Source: Fidelibacterota bacterium (GTDB taxonomy: Bacteria > Bipolaricaulota > Bipolaricaulia > Bipolaricaulales > Bipolaricaulaceae). From it: a stretch of 12,556 nucleotides of DNA. Below the pieces are notes generated by a model that was not told the DNA's origin, did no database searches, and was given only the letters and a program-made list of their open reading frames with translations. This document shows, one piece after another, positions 1-6,235 of this stretch (position 1 is the first letter of the stretch; each line of letters starts with the position of its first letter). The position numbers and the translations under genes were made by a program. Location of the stretch: NCBI GenBank assembly GCA_024277405.1, contig JAJRVI010000165.1, positions 1 through 12,556 of the forward strand, given 5' to 3'.

Positions 1-1347
1 CACCGCGATCCCCCGCTCGGTGACGATGAGGTCCACCACCTCCCCGGGGGTGGTCACCGTGGTCACCGCCTCCCGGATGGTGGGGATGCGGCCCCGGATG
101 GTGGGGATGGTGATTACGGTCACCTTGGCCCCGGAGGCGACGTCCTGGTGCCCCCCGATCCCGTGGAGGAGCTGGCCGTCGGAGTGGGTGTTCACGTTCA
201 CATTGAAATCCAGGTCCACCTCCGTTCCCCCGAGGAACGCGAAGTCCAGCATGTAGGTGGCGCAACCCCGGGAGTTGTAATCGGCGTAGAACCCCGGGGT
301 GATGATCTGGTGTCGGGGGTGCTCCCGGAGGAACTCCACCGATTGGGCGTCGAAGGCCTGGCCGTCCAGGATCGCCCCCACCAGACCTTCCTTGAGCATG
401 TCGGCCAGGAACCGCGTGACCCCGCCGATGGCGAACGCGGCCCGCACCCCACGGCGCCGCATCTCGCGGGCGATGAAGTCGGTGGCGGCCAGGGATATCC
501 CCCCGGCCCCGGCCTGGAACCCCATCCCGTCCCGCACCAGCCCCGCGGCGATCACCGCGTCGGCGGCCAGCCTGGCGATGCGGAGTTGGGTGGGGGAGCG
601 GGTGATCCTCAGGGTCCCGGTGGCGATCCCCGCGGGATCCCCCACGCGGTCCACCGTCACCACGTAGTCCACGTACCCCTGCTCGATCTCGATGGGGACC
701 GCGGGGTAGGGGACGAGGTTGTCGGTGACCACCACCACCTTATCGGCGTACCAGGAGTCGGCCACGGAGAAGGAGATGGGGCCGCAGGCGCTGGGCCCCC
801 ACATGCCGTTGGCGTTCCCGTAGGGGTCGGCGGTGGGGGCGGCGATGAAGGCCACGTCCACGTGGACCTCGCCGCACTCCACCGCCCGCCACCTCCCCCC
901 GTGGGAGCGGAGGACCGCGGGCTCCCGGAGCTTTCCCCCACGGGAGACGAACGCCCCCACCGGACCGTTCATGGAGCCCTCGATCCGGGTCACCACCCCC
1001 TCCTCGATGTAGCGGATGAGGGGCTCGTGGCAGGGGAAGAGGGCGGTGGGGAAGAGCCGGAGGTCCTTTATCCCCAGCTTGGCGCACGCCTCCACTACCG
1101 CGAGGACCAGGAGGTCCCCGTTCCGGAAGGCATGGTGGAAGGAGATCGTCATCCCGTCGCAGAGCCCCACCCGCCTGATCGCCTCCTCCAGCGAGGGGAG
1201 GACCTTGACCTCTCCGGGCCGGGAGGTCTTGAGGGGCGGGGCGGCCTTCCGCCCCTCGGGCACGGTGGCGAACGCCCCCTGGAAGGGCCGAAGTGACTTC
1301 CCTTTGATCTCCTCCGGTATTTCCCGCCCCACGGCGTTACGCGGCAT
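1..1347 (-). CDS. citF: Citrate lyase alpha chain (citrate:ACP transferase), 3' end cut by window edge
   Basis: This chain transfers the acetyl-loaded acyl carrier to citrate, giving citryl-ACP and free acetate; it belongs to the CoA-transferase-like CitF family. I translated 449 codons from the ATG at 1347 down to base 1 with no stop. Family CitF is about 510 residues, so roughly 60 C-terminal residues are missing. Visible hallmarks are GMTISFHHAFRNGD near residue 75, RSHGG followed by a GEVHVDVAFIAAP stretch, YGNANG, GPSACG, KVVVVTDNLVPYP, the glycine-rich GAGGISLA, FNVNVNT, GGHQDV, and finally TTPGEVVDLIVTERGIAV at the edge. The start overlaps the end of the upstream citDE gene by 11 bases, and a GGGGGTG ribosome site precedes it, so the two are co-transcribed and probably translationally coupled. 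Identification is firm because motif order matches E. coli CitF throughout. Confidence 0.95.
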   Translation of the reverse strand, partial: MPRNAVGREIPEEIKGKSLRPFQGAFATVPEGRKAAPPLKTSRPGEVKVLPSLEEAIRRVGLCDGMTISFHHAFRNGDLLVLAVVEACAKLGIKDLRLFPTALFPCHEPLIRYIEEGVVTRIEGSMNGPVGAFVSRGGKLREPAVLRSHGGRWRAVECGEVHVDVAFIAAPTADPYGNANGMWGPSACGPISFSVADSWYADKVVVVTDNLVPYPAVPIEIEQGYVDYVVTVDRVGDPAGIATGTLRITRSPTQLRIARLAADAVIAAGLVRDGMGFQAGAGGISLAATDFIAREMRRRGVRAAFAIGGVTRFLADMLKEGLVGAILDGQAFDAQSVEFLREHPRHQIITPGFYADYNSRGCATYMLDFAFLGGTEVDLDFNVNVNTHSDGQLLHGIGGHQDVASGAKVTVITIPTIRGRIPTIREAVTTVTTPGEVVDLIVTERGIAV

Positions 1348-2533
1348 CGCCCACCCCCGTTTCCAGCGCGCGCGCCATCTCCAGGATCCTTTTCGCGCGC
1401 AGGACCACCGGCCGGTCCACCATCCTCCCCTGATAGGTCACCGCGCCCAGGCCTCGCCGTTCCGCCTCCTCCGCGGCCCTCACCACCCCTTGCGCCCAGG
1501 AGATCTCCTCGGGGGTGGGGGCGAAGGCCCGGTGGATGGGCTCGATCTGCATGGGGTGGATGGCCCCCTTCCCGTCGAAACCCAGGGCCTTGGCCCGCTT
1601 CGTCTCCTCGATGAGCCCCTCCTCGTCCTCGATATCGGGGAACACGGTGTCGGAGGCCTGGATCCCCGCGGCGGCCGCCGCGGCCGCGACCCGGGACCGC
1701 GCCCAAAGGAGCGCCCCCCACTCCCGCCCGCATCCCAGCTCGGCGGTGTAGTCCTCGGCCCCGAACGCCAGGCAAGCCACCCGCTCCGACGCCATGGCGA
1801 TCTCCTGGGCGGCGAGCACCCCCTTGGGGGACTCGATGATGGGCATGATCCATACCATCCATGGGATCCCGTAGCGGCCCTCGAGCTCGTACAGGAGCGC
1901 GGCGAGTTCGGCTACCTCCACCGGGGACTCCGCCTTGGGGAGGCAGATCCCGTGCGGACGTCCGGGGAGCACCACCTCCAGGTCCTCCCGCCCGCCGCGG
2001 GGGAGGGGGTTGATCCTCACCCAGACCTCGGTGTCCTTGAAGTCCAGGTTCGCCAGGACCTCCCGCACCAGGAACCGGGCGGCGTCCTTCTCGTCGGGGG
2101 GCACGGAATCCTCCAGGTCGAGGATGATGCAATCGGGCCCGAAGACATCGGCGAAGGCCAGGACCCGGGCGTTGTTTCCGGGGACGTAGAGGCGCGAGCG
2201 GCGCAGGCGGCCTTTGGGGCTTCCCCGCCGCTCCATGACGATGGGGACCGGCCGGAGGAAGGCCTCCCGATCCCCGTCGCACGCCCTCCGGAGGGCGCAG
2301 AGGAGCCGCGCCCGGATCACGTGGTCGTAGGCCCCCTGTTCCCTGATCTCCACCTCCGCCCCGGTCACCCCGAGCCCCCGCAGCACCCCCAGCGCGACCT
2401 CCCGGACGCGATCCTCGTACATGGGGCCCGTCTTCGAGGAGATCGTCACCGTGAGGGAGTCCGCGGGGCGCACGTGCACCAGGGCGTCGGAGCGTTCATC
2501 GCTACCGCAGGACGCTGCGCGCTTGAGCTCCAT
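1337..2533 (-). CDS. citDE: Fused citrate lyase gamma chain (acyl carrier) and beta chain (citryl-ACP lyase)
   Basis: One 398-residue frame joins two citrate lyase chains that are normally separate genes. Residues 1 to about 95 resemble CitD, the acyl carrier holding a phosphoribosyl-dephospho-CoA arm: GSDERSDALV near the N-terminus, then EQGAYDHVIRARL near its end. Residues about 112-398 are CitE, which cleaves citryl-ACP to oxaloacetate: RRSRLYVPGNN, DCIILDLEDSVPPDEKDAAR with metal-binding acidic residues, MPIIESPKG, AFGAEDYTAELG, DTVFPDIEDEEGL and KGAIHPMQI. The ATG at 2533 is chosen because AGAGGAGG lies just upstream and the CitD homology begins there. An internal ATG before the CitE part (MERRG) has no convincing ribosome site and no stop precedes it, so a single fused product is expected. 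In most operons citD and citE are adjacent in this order, which explains how the fusion arose. The carrier serine position is unusual (see findings). Confidence 0.9.
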   Translation of the reverse strand: MELKRAASCGSDERSDALVHVRPADSLTVTISSKTGPMYEDRVREVALGVLRGLGVTGAEVEIREQGAYDHVIRARLLCALRRACDGDREAFLRPVPIVMERRGSPKGRLRRSRLYVPGNNARVLAFADVFGPDCIILDLEDSVPPDEKDAARFLVREVLANLDFKDTEVWVRINPLPRGGREDLEVVLPGRPHGICLPKAESPVEVAELAALLYELEGRYGIPWMVWIMPIIESPKGVLAAQEIAMASERVACLAFGAEDYTAELGCGREWGALLWARSRVAAAAAAAGIQASDTVFPDIEDEEGLIEETKRAKALGFDGKGAIHPMQIEPIHRAFAPTPEEISWAQGVVRAAEEAERRGLGAVTYQGRMVDRPVVLRAKRILEMARALETGVGDAA

Positions 2534-2568
2534 CCACCCCCTCCTCTGCCCGAGATGGCTCCGGTGCC

Positions 2569-2574
2569 ATTGTA
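2569..2574 (-). promoter_or_regulatory. Possible -10 element for the cit genes
   Basis: Read on the minus strand this is TACAAT, five of six bases of the sigma-70 -10 consensus. It would place a transcript start about 28 bases ahead of the citDE ATG. No good -35 hexamer sits at the expected distance (TTTCCG is closest), so this is a weak call. A second minus-strand match, TATAAC at 2640-2645, overlaps the glgA -10 candidate on the other strand. Confidence 0.22.
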
Positions 2575-2618
2575 GCTTCGCCTGCGGCCCCCGGAAAACC
2601 GCCCCGGCGGCATGGTCT

Positions 2619-2647
2619 TTGTCCCCGCGGATCCCCACCGTTATAGT
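2619..2647 (+). promoter_or_regulatory. Candidate glgA promoter
   Basis: TTGTCC at 2619-2624 and TATAGT at 2642-2647 are separated by 17 bases, a good sigma-70 arrangement (four of six and five of six matches). The predicted transcript start near 2654 would leave only about a dozen bases, including the ribosome binding site, before the TTG start codon. It lies in the 133-base divergent gap between citDE and glgA. Confidence 0.35.
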
Positions 2648-2666
2648 TCCAGTCGAGGAGGGAAGA

Positions 2667-4100
2667 TTGAGGATCCTGTTCGTGGCAGCCGAATGTGCCC
2701 CCTTCGCCAAGGTGGGGGGGCTCGCCGATGTGGTGCCCTCCCTGGCCCGGGCCCTCCGGGATATGGGGGTCGAGACAGCGGTCTTCATCCCCCGGTACCG
2801 GGGGGTGGAGGGGGAGACGGGGCTCGAGCGGTGCGGGGAGATGCGTATCCGGCTGGCCGGGGAGGAGAGGCCTTGCGTGATCCGGCGGGGAGGGCTCCCC
2901 AGAGGTGAGGTTCCCGTCTATTTCTTGGATTATCCGCCCTACTTCGATCGGCCGGGGATCTACGGGGAGGGGGGTGAGGAATATCCGGACTCCCCGGAGA
3001 GGTTCGCCCTCCTGTCGCGGGCGGCCCTGGAGCTCCCCGCCGCGGTGGGGTTCGAGCCCGATGTGTTCCACGTCCACGACTGGCATGCCGCCCTCGTCCC
3101 CGTCTACGCCCGTTTCGGCGGGGGCGCGCCCCCCAAGGTTCTCCTCACCATCCACAACCTCGCCTACCAGGGCACATACCCGCGGGAGCGGGCGGAGGGG
3201 CTCGGCCTGCCCCCCAGGGCCCTGGATGCCATCACCCATCGGGGGAAGGTGAACTTCCTCTACGGGGGGATTGTGTTCGCGGACCTGGTGAACACCGTCT
3301 CCCCCACCTATGCCCGGGAGATCCAGGACGACGGGGAAGGCCTGGAGGAGGTCCTGCGGGAACGCGCCGGGAGGGGCGAACTCCTCGGGATCCTGAACGG
3401 GGTCGATTATGAGGTATGGAACCCTGAGACCGATCCCCACATCTGGGCACATTACTCCGCCGATGACCCCGCGGGGAAGGCGGTCAACAAGGAGCGGCTG
3501 CAGCGGGAGCTCGGGCTTTCCCCGGACCCGGATGCCCCGCTCGTGGGGATGATCTCGCGGTTGGTGGACCAGAAGGGCTTCGACCTGGTGATGGCGGCGT
3601 TCGAGCGCATGATGGCCCTGGGGATCCAGTTCGTGCTATTGGGGACCGGCGATCCCGTCTACGAGCGCTTTTTCCGGGAGGCGGCGGGACGTTACCCCGG
3701 ACGGGCGGCGGCACTCATCACCTTCTCCGAGGAATGGGCCCACCGGATCGAGGCCGCCGCCGATATCTTCCTCATGCCGTCAAAGTTCGAGCCCTGCGGC
3801 CTCAACCAGATGTACTCGCTGCGGTACGGGACGGTCCCCGTGGTGCGGGCCACGGGGGGATTGCGGGACACGGTGCGGGAATACGACCCCACGACGGACG
3901 CGGGGAACGGGTTCGTCTTCCGCGACTACGTCCCCGAGGCCATGCTCGCGGCGCTGAAGCGGGCGGTGGACCTCTACCGGGGCGATCGGGGGGCGTGGCG
4001 GCGCCTGATGGTCCGGGGGATGCGGGAGGACCACTCCTGGGAGGCCTCGGCCCGCGAGTACCTGCGGTTGTACCGGAGGCTAGCGGGCGCCCCGGGTTGA
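2667..4100 (+). CDS. glgA: Glycogen synthase (ADP-glucose type, GT5 family)
   Basis: GlgA transfers glucose from ADP-glucose (or UDP-glucose) to the non-reducing end of an alpha-1,4-glucan in the cytoplasm, building storage glycogen. The product is 477 residues, the usual GlgA length. The N-terminal ADP-glucose loop KVGGLADVV has its lysine at residue 15. DVFHVHDWHAALVP and LLTIHNLAYQG mark the N-terminal Rossmann domain; GMISRLVDQKGFDLV begins the C-terminal one. The C-terminal signature PSKFEPCGLNQ carries the conserved glutamate at residue 375, followed by GTVPVVRATGGLRDTV. The TTG at 2667 is chosen because AGGAGGG lies 4-5 bases upstream and translation from it begins directly with the family's MRILFVAAE strand. 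The frame is open further upstream, but that extension antisenses citD and has no homology. No other glycogen gene (glgC, glgB, glgP) is in the window. Divergent from citDE; no clear terminator follows. Confidence 0.95.
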   Translation: MRILFVAAECAPFAKVGGLADVVPSLARALRDMGVETAVFIPRYRGVEGETGLERCGEMRIRLAGEERPCVIRRGGLPRGEVPVYFLDYPPYFDRPGIYGEGGEEYPDSPERFALLSRAALELPAAVGFEPDVFHVHDWHAALVPVYARFGGGAPPKVLLTIHNLAYQGTYPRERAEGLGLPPRALDAITHRGKVNFLYGGIVFADLVNTVSPTYAREIQDDGEGLEEVLRERAGRGELLGILNGVDYEVWNPETDPHIWAHYSADDPAGKAVNKERLQRELGLSPDPDAPLVGMISRLVDQKGFDLVMAAFERMMALGIQFVLLGTGDPVYERFFREAAGRYPGRAAALITFSEEWAHRIEAAADIFLMPSKFEPCGLNQMYSLRYGTVPVVRATGGLRDTVREYDPTTDAGNGFVFRDYVPEAMLAALKRAVDLYRGDRGAWRRLMVRGMREDHSWEASAREYLRLYRRLAGAPG

Positions 4101-4125
4101 GCTGTCGGCACCCCCGATATATGTT
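4097..4125 (+). promoter_or_regulatory. Candidate promoter of the padR-ABC operon
   Basis: TTGAGC at 4097-4102 overlaps the glgA stop codon, and TATGTT at 4120-4125 follows after 17 bases. Both hexamers are four of six matches to sigma-70 consensus. Transcription would begin about 4132, only a few bases ahead of the padR ATG at 4136, implying a leaderless or nearly leaderless message. TATATG at 4118-4123 is an alternative -10. Confidence 0.35.
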
Positions 4126-4147
4126 TTAGGCACCTATGTGCCATAAA
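4124..4147 (+). promoter_or_regulatory. Palindromic candidate PadR operator over the padR start
   Basis: GGCAC at 4129-4133 and GTGCC at 4138-4142 form a perfect inverted repeat around CTAT. Flanking TTT (4124-4126) and AAA (4145-4147) extend the dyad to 24 bases with two mismatched pairs. It covers the predicted transcript start and padR codons 1-4. A single GGCAC half-site also occurs at 4107-4111, 22 bases (two helical turns) upstream, between the promoter hexamers. PadR proteins often repress their own operon from such sites. Binding is inferred; no protein-specific consensus is known for this one. Confidence 0.45.
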
Positions 4148-4504
4148 TCCCATCATCACGGCCGCCACCCGCCCCGCGTCCGGGGGCTCGTGCTCCCCTG
4201 GATCCTCCTCGCCCTCGCCCGGGGGCCCACCCACGGCTACCAGCTCCTGGACGAGCTGGTGGGGACCGGGCTCCCCGTGGACCCCGGCATCCTCTACCGT
4301 ACCCTCCGCACCCTGGAAGAGGAGGGGGCGGTGGTCTCGGCCTGGGACACCGAGGGTGCGGGACCGGCCCGCCGGGTGTACCGCCTCACCGACCACGGCC
4401 GCGAGCTCCTCGCCGTGTGGGCCCGGTACCTGGAGGGCCTCCGGGAGCGGTTGGGGGAATTCCTCCGTGCCTATCGGGAAGTGGAGGGGGCACGGGATGG
4501 ATAA
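4136..4504 (+). CDS. PadR-family transcriptional repressor with His-rich N-terminus
   Basis: A 122-residue winged-helix DNA-binding protein of the short PadR type (subfamily 2, lacking a long C-terminal dimerisation domain). The hallmark is RGPTHGYQLLDEL near residue 32, followed by VDPGILYRTLRTLEEEGAVVSAW (recognition helix and wing) and RRVYRLTDHGRELL, as in LmrR-like proteins. The first eleven residues, MCHKSHHHGRH, hold one Cys and five His and could bind a metal. The ATG has no ribosome binding site, while a promoter candidate and a palindrome sit immediately upstream and over it, so leaderless translation and autoregulation are plausible. It precedes the ABC genes by 15 bases in the same direction. 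PadR proteins commonly control adjacent multidrug exporters through direct drug binding; that is the likely role here, with the ligand unknown. Confidence 0.9.
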   Translation: MCHKSHHHGRHPPRVRGLVLPWILLALARGPTHGYQLLDELVGTGLPVDPGILYRTLRTLEEEGAVVSAWDTEGAGPARRVYRLTDHGRELLAVWARYLEGLRERLGEFLRAYREVEGARDG

Positions 4505-4523
4505 AATGCCGCGCGCGAGATGA
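4497..4523 (+). CDS. Possible coupling mini-ORF (8 codons) ahead of the exporter
   Basis: ATG at 4497 is preceded by GGAGGGGG (4484-4490) at good spacing and encodes MDKMPRAR before a TGA at 4521-4523. That stop overlaps the ATG of the next gene (ATGA, 4520-4523). The exporter start itself has no ribosome binding site, so ribosomes could load at 4497, stop and reinitiate. It overlaps the end of padR in another frame. Whether the peptide is made is unknown. Confidence 0.3.
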   Translation: MDKMPRAR

Positions 4524-6235
4524 GGGGCATTCTGCGGGAGCTCTGGCGCTATCGGGGCCTCCTCCTCTGGGGGGTCCTCGCCCTGTTCCTCGTGGACGCC
4601 GCCCACCTCCTCGCCCCCCTGGTCATCCGCGCGGCGGTGGACGATCTCGTGGCGGGGGTGGGGGCGAGGCTCCCCCGTTACGGCCTCTACCTCCTCGGGC
4701 TCGCCGCGGTGACGTTCACCTTCCGGTTCGCGTGGCGGATGCTCCTCTTCGGCGCGGGACGCCGGATCGAACGCGATCTCCGGGACCGCCTTTTCTCCCA
4801 TCTCCTACGGCTGTCCCCCTCCTTCTACCTCAGACATACCACGGGGGACCTGATGGCCCACGCCACCAACGACCTGGAGGCGGTGCGCCGGGCATGTGGG
4901 ATGGGCGTGCTGCTCGCGGCGGACGCCCTGTTCATGGTCTCCTTCTCCCTGGCGTTCCTCATCTCCATCTCCCCCCGGCTCACCCTGTACGCCTTCTCGC
5001 CCCTCCCCCTGGTGACCGCGGTGGTGCTCGGGTTCGGCCGCGTGATCCATCGCCGATTCGAACGGGTCCAGGGGGTGTTCGCCGATCTCACTGAGCGTGT
5101 GCGCGAGGCGATCTCCGGGATCCGCGTGATCCGGGCCACCGCGCGGGAGGGGGGGATCGAGGAGGTCTTCGCCGGGACCAACCGCGCCTTCATCCGCGAG
5201 AACATCGCCCTGGTGCGGGTGTGGGGGATCTTCCGGCCCCTGATCGGGGTCCTGGGCGGGGCGGGGACGGCCATCGTGCTCTGGTTCGGCGGCCGGGGGG
5301 TACTGTCCGGTGACCTCTCGCTGGGGGACTTCGTGGCCTTCACGAGCTACCTGGGGATGCTGGTCTGGCCCATGATGGCCGTGGGGTTCATCGTGAACCT
5401 GCTGCAGCGGGGCGCCGCGTCGATGAAGCGGTTCGAGCGGCTGCTGGCGGAGGAGCCGGAGATCGTTTCCCCCCCGCGGCCGCGGCCCATGCCCCGGACG
5501 AAGAGGATCGAGTTCCGGGACCTCACCTTCACCTACCCCACCGGGACCGCCCCCGCCCTGCGTGGGGTGAGCCTCGTGATCGAGGAGGGGATGACGCTGG
5601 GGGTGGTGGGGCTCACCGGTTCGGGCAAGACCACGCTCGTGCGCCTGATCCCCCGCCTCTACGATCCCCCGCCGGGGACGCTGTTCCTCGGCGGGGTGGA
5701 CGTGCGGGATCTCCCGCTGGAGGAGCTCCGCCGCGCCATCGCCATGGCCCCCCAGGACGTGTTCCTGTTCTCGGCCACCATCCGGGAGAACATCGCCTTC
5801 GGCCGTCCCGATGCGCCGGAGGAGGAGATCGTCCGCGCGGCGAAGCTCGCTGGCCTCTACGACGAGATCCGGTCTTTCCCCCAGGGCCTCGGCACGGTGG
5901 TGGGGGAGCGGGGGATCTCGCTCTCGGGGGGGCAGCGCCAGCGGGTTGGGCTCGCCCGGGCGATCCTGATGGACGCCCCCATCCTGATCCTGGACGACAC
6001 CCTCTCCGCCGTGGACGCGAGGGTGGAGGAGGAGATCATCCGCAACCTCCAGGGGGTGCTGCGGGAGCGGACCTCCATCGTGATCTCCCACCGGATCTCC
6101 GCCGTACGTGATGCCGATTGGATCGTGGTCCTGGAGGGCGGGCGGATCGTGGAGGAAGGGGACCACCGGCGGCTGGTGGCCAAGGGGGGCCTCTACGCGA
6201 GGCTCTACGAGCTCCAGATGAGCTTGGCACGATGA
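4520..6235 (+). CDS. ABC exporter half-transporter A (degenerate-site subunit)
   Basis: A 571-residue fused membrane and ATPase protein of the multidrug/lipid exporter class. Residues about 1-320 contain six hydrophobic segments; the rest is the nucleotide-binding domain. Walker A is GLTGSGKT at 364-371, the Q-loop APQDVFLF, the signature a canonical LSGGQ at 468-472, and the H-loop histidine is 524. Walker B reads ILILDD (488-493): Asp493 replaces the catalytic glutamate. This is the classic mark of the degenerate ATP site in heterodimeric exporters such as TM287/288, BmrCD and LmrCD. The ATG at 4520 is the only start available after the in-frame padR stop and lacks its own ribosome site. 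The gene ends by ATGA overlap with half-transporter B, its obvious partner. Substrate unknown; the PadR neighbour suggests drug-like compounds. Confidence 0.93.
   Translation: MRGILRELWRYRGLLLWGVLALFLVDAAHLLAPLVIRAAVDDLVAGVGARLPRYGLYLLGLAAVTFTFRFAWRMLLFGAGRRIERDLRDRLFSHLLRLSPSFYLRHTTGDLMAHATNDLEAVRRACGMGVLLAADALFMVSFSLAFLISISPRLTLYAFSPLPLVTAVVLGFGRVIHRRFERVQGVFADLTERVREAISGIRVIRATAREGGIEEVFAGTNRAFIRENIALVRVWGIFRPLIGVLGGAGTAIVLWFGGRGVLSGDLSLGDFVAFTSYLGMLVWPMMAVGFIVNLLQRGAASMKRFERLLAEEPEIVSPPRPRPMPRTKRIEFRDLTFTYPTGTAPALRGVSLVIEEGMTLGVVGLTGSGKTTLVRLIPRLYDPPPGTLFLGGVDVRDLPLEELRRAIAMAPQDVFLFSATIRENIAFGRPDAPEEEIVRAAKLAGLYDEIRSFPQGLGTVVGERGISLSGGQRQRVGLARAILMDAPILILDDTLSAVDARVEEEIIRNLQGVLRERTSIVISHRISAVRDADWIVVLEGGRIVEEGDHRRLVAKGGLYARLYELQMSLAR

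Noticed and set aside
72..109. 17-base direct repeat CCCGGATGGTGGGGATG with a 21-base period.
   Set aside because: It encodes IPTIRGR-IPTIREA in CitF; E. coli CitF has similar APLVRGRIPT spacing, so the repeat is constrained coding sequence.
1667..1682. Perfect 16-base palindrome CGCGGCGGCCGCCGCG.
   Set aside because: It lies in the codons of an alanine run within CitE (VAAAAAAAG), so it is a by-product of GC-rich alanine codons rather than a site.
148..2575. Long plus-strand open frames opposite the cit genes.
   Set aside because: High GC leaves few stops; the translations are rich in Gly, Pro, Arg and His without domains, while the minus strand encodes clear CitF and CitDE.
2421..2666. 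In-frame extension of glgA upstream to an ATG at 2421.
   Set aside because: It would add 82 residues lying antisense to the CitD coding region, with no GlgA homology; the TTG at 2667 has a strong ribosome site and begins exactly at the conserved N-terminus.
2534..2788. In-frame extension of citDE upstream to a minus-strand ATG at 2788.
   Set aside because: It runs antisense through glgA, lacks homology, and the ATG at 2533 has AGGAGG and begins the CitD domain.
6118..6231. Earlier start of half-transporter B inside gene A.
   Set aside because: The extra 38 residues are a shadow of gene A in another frame; the ATGA overlap at 6232 fits the other junctions.
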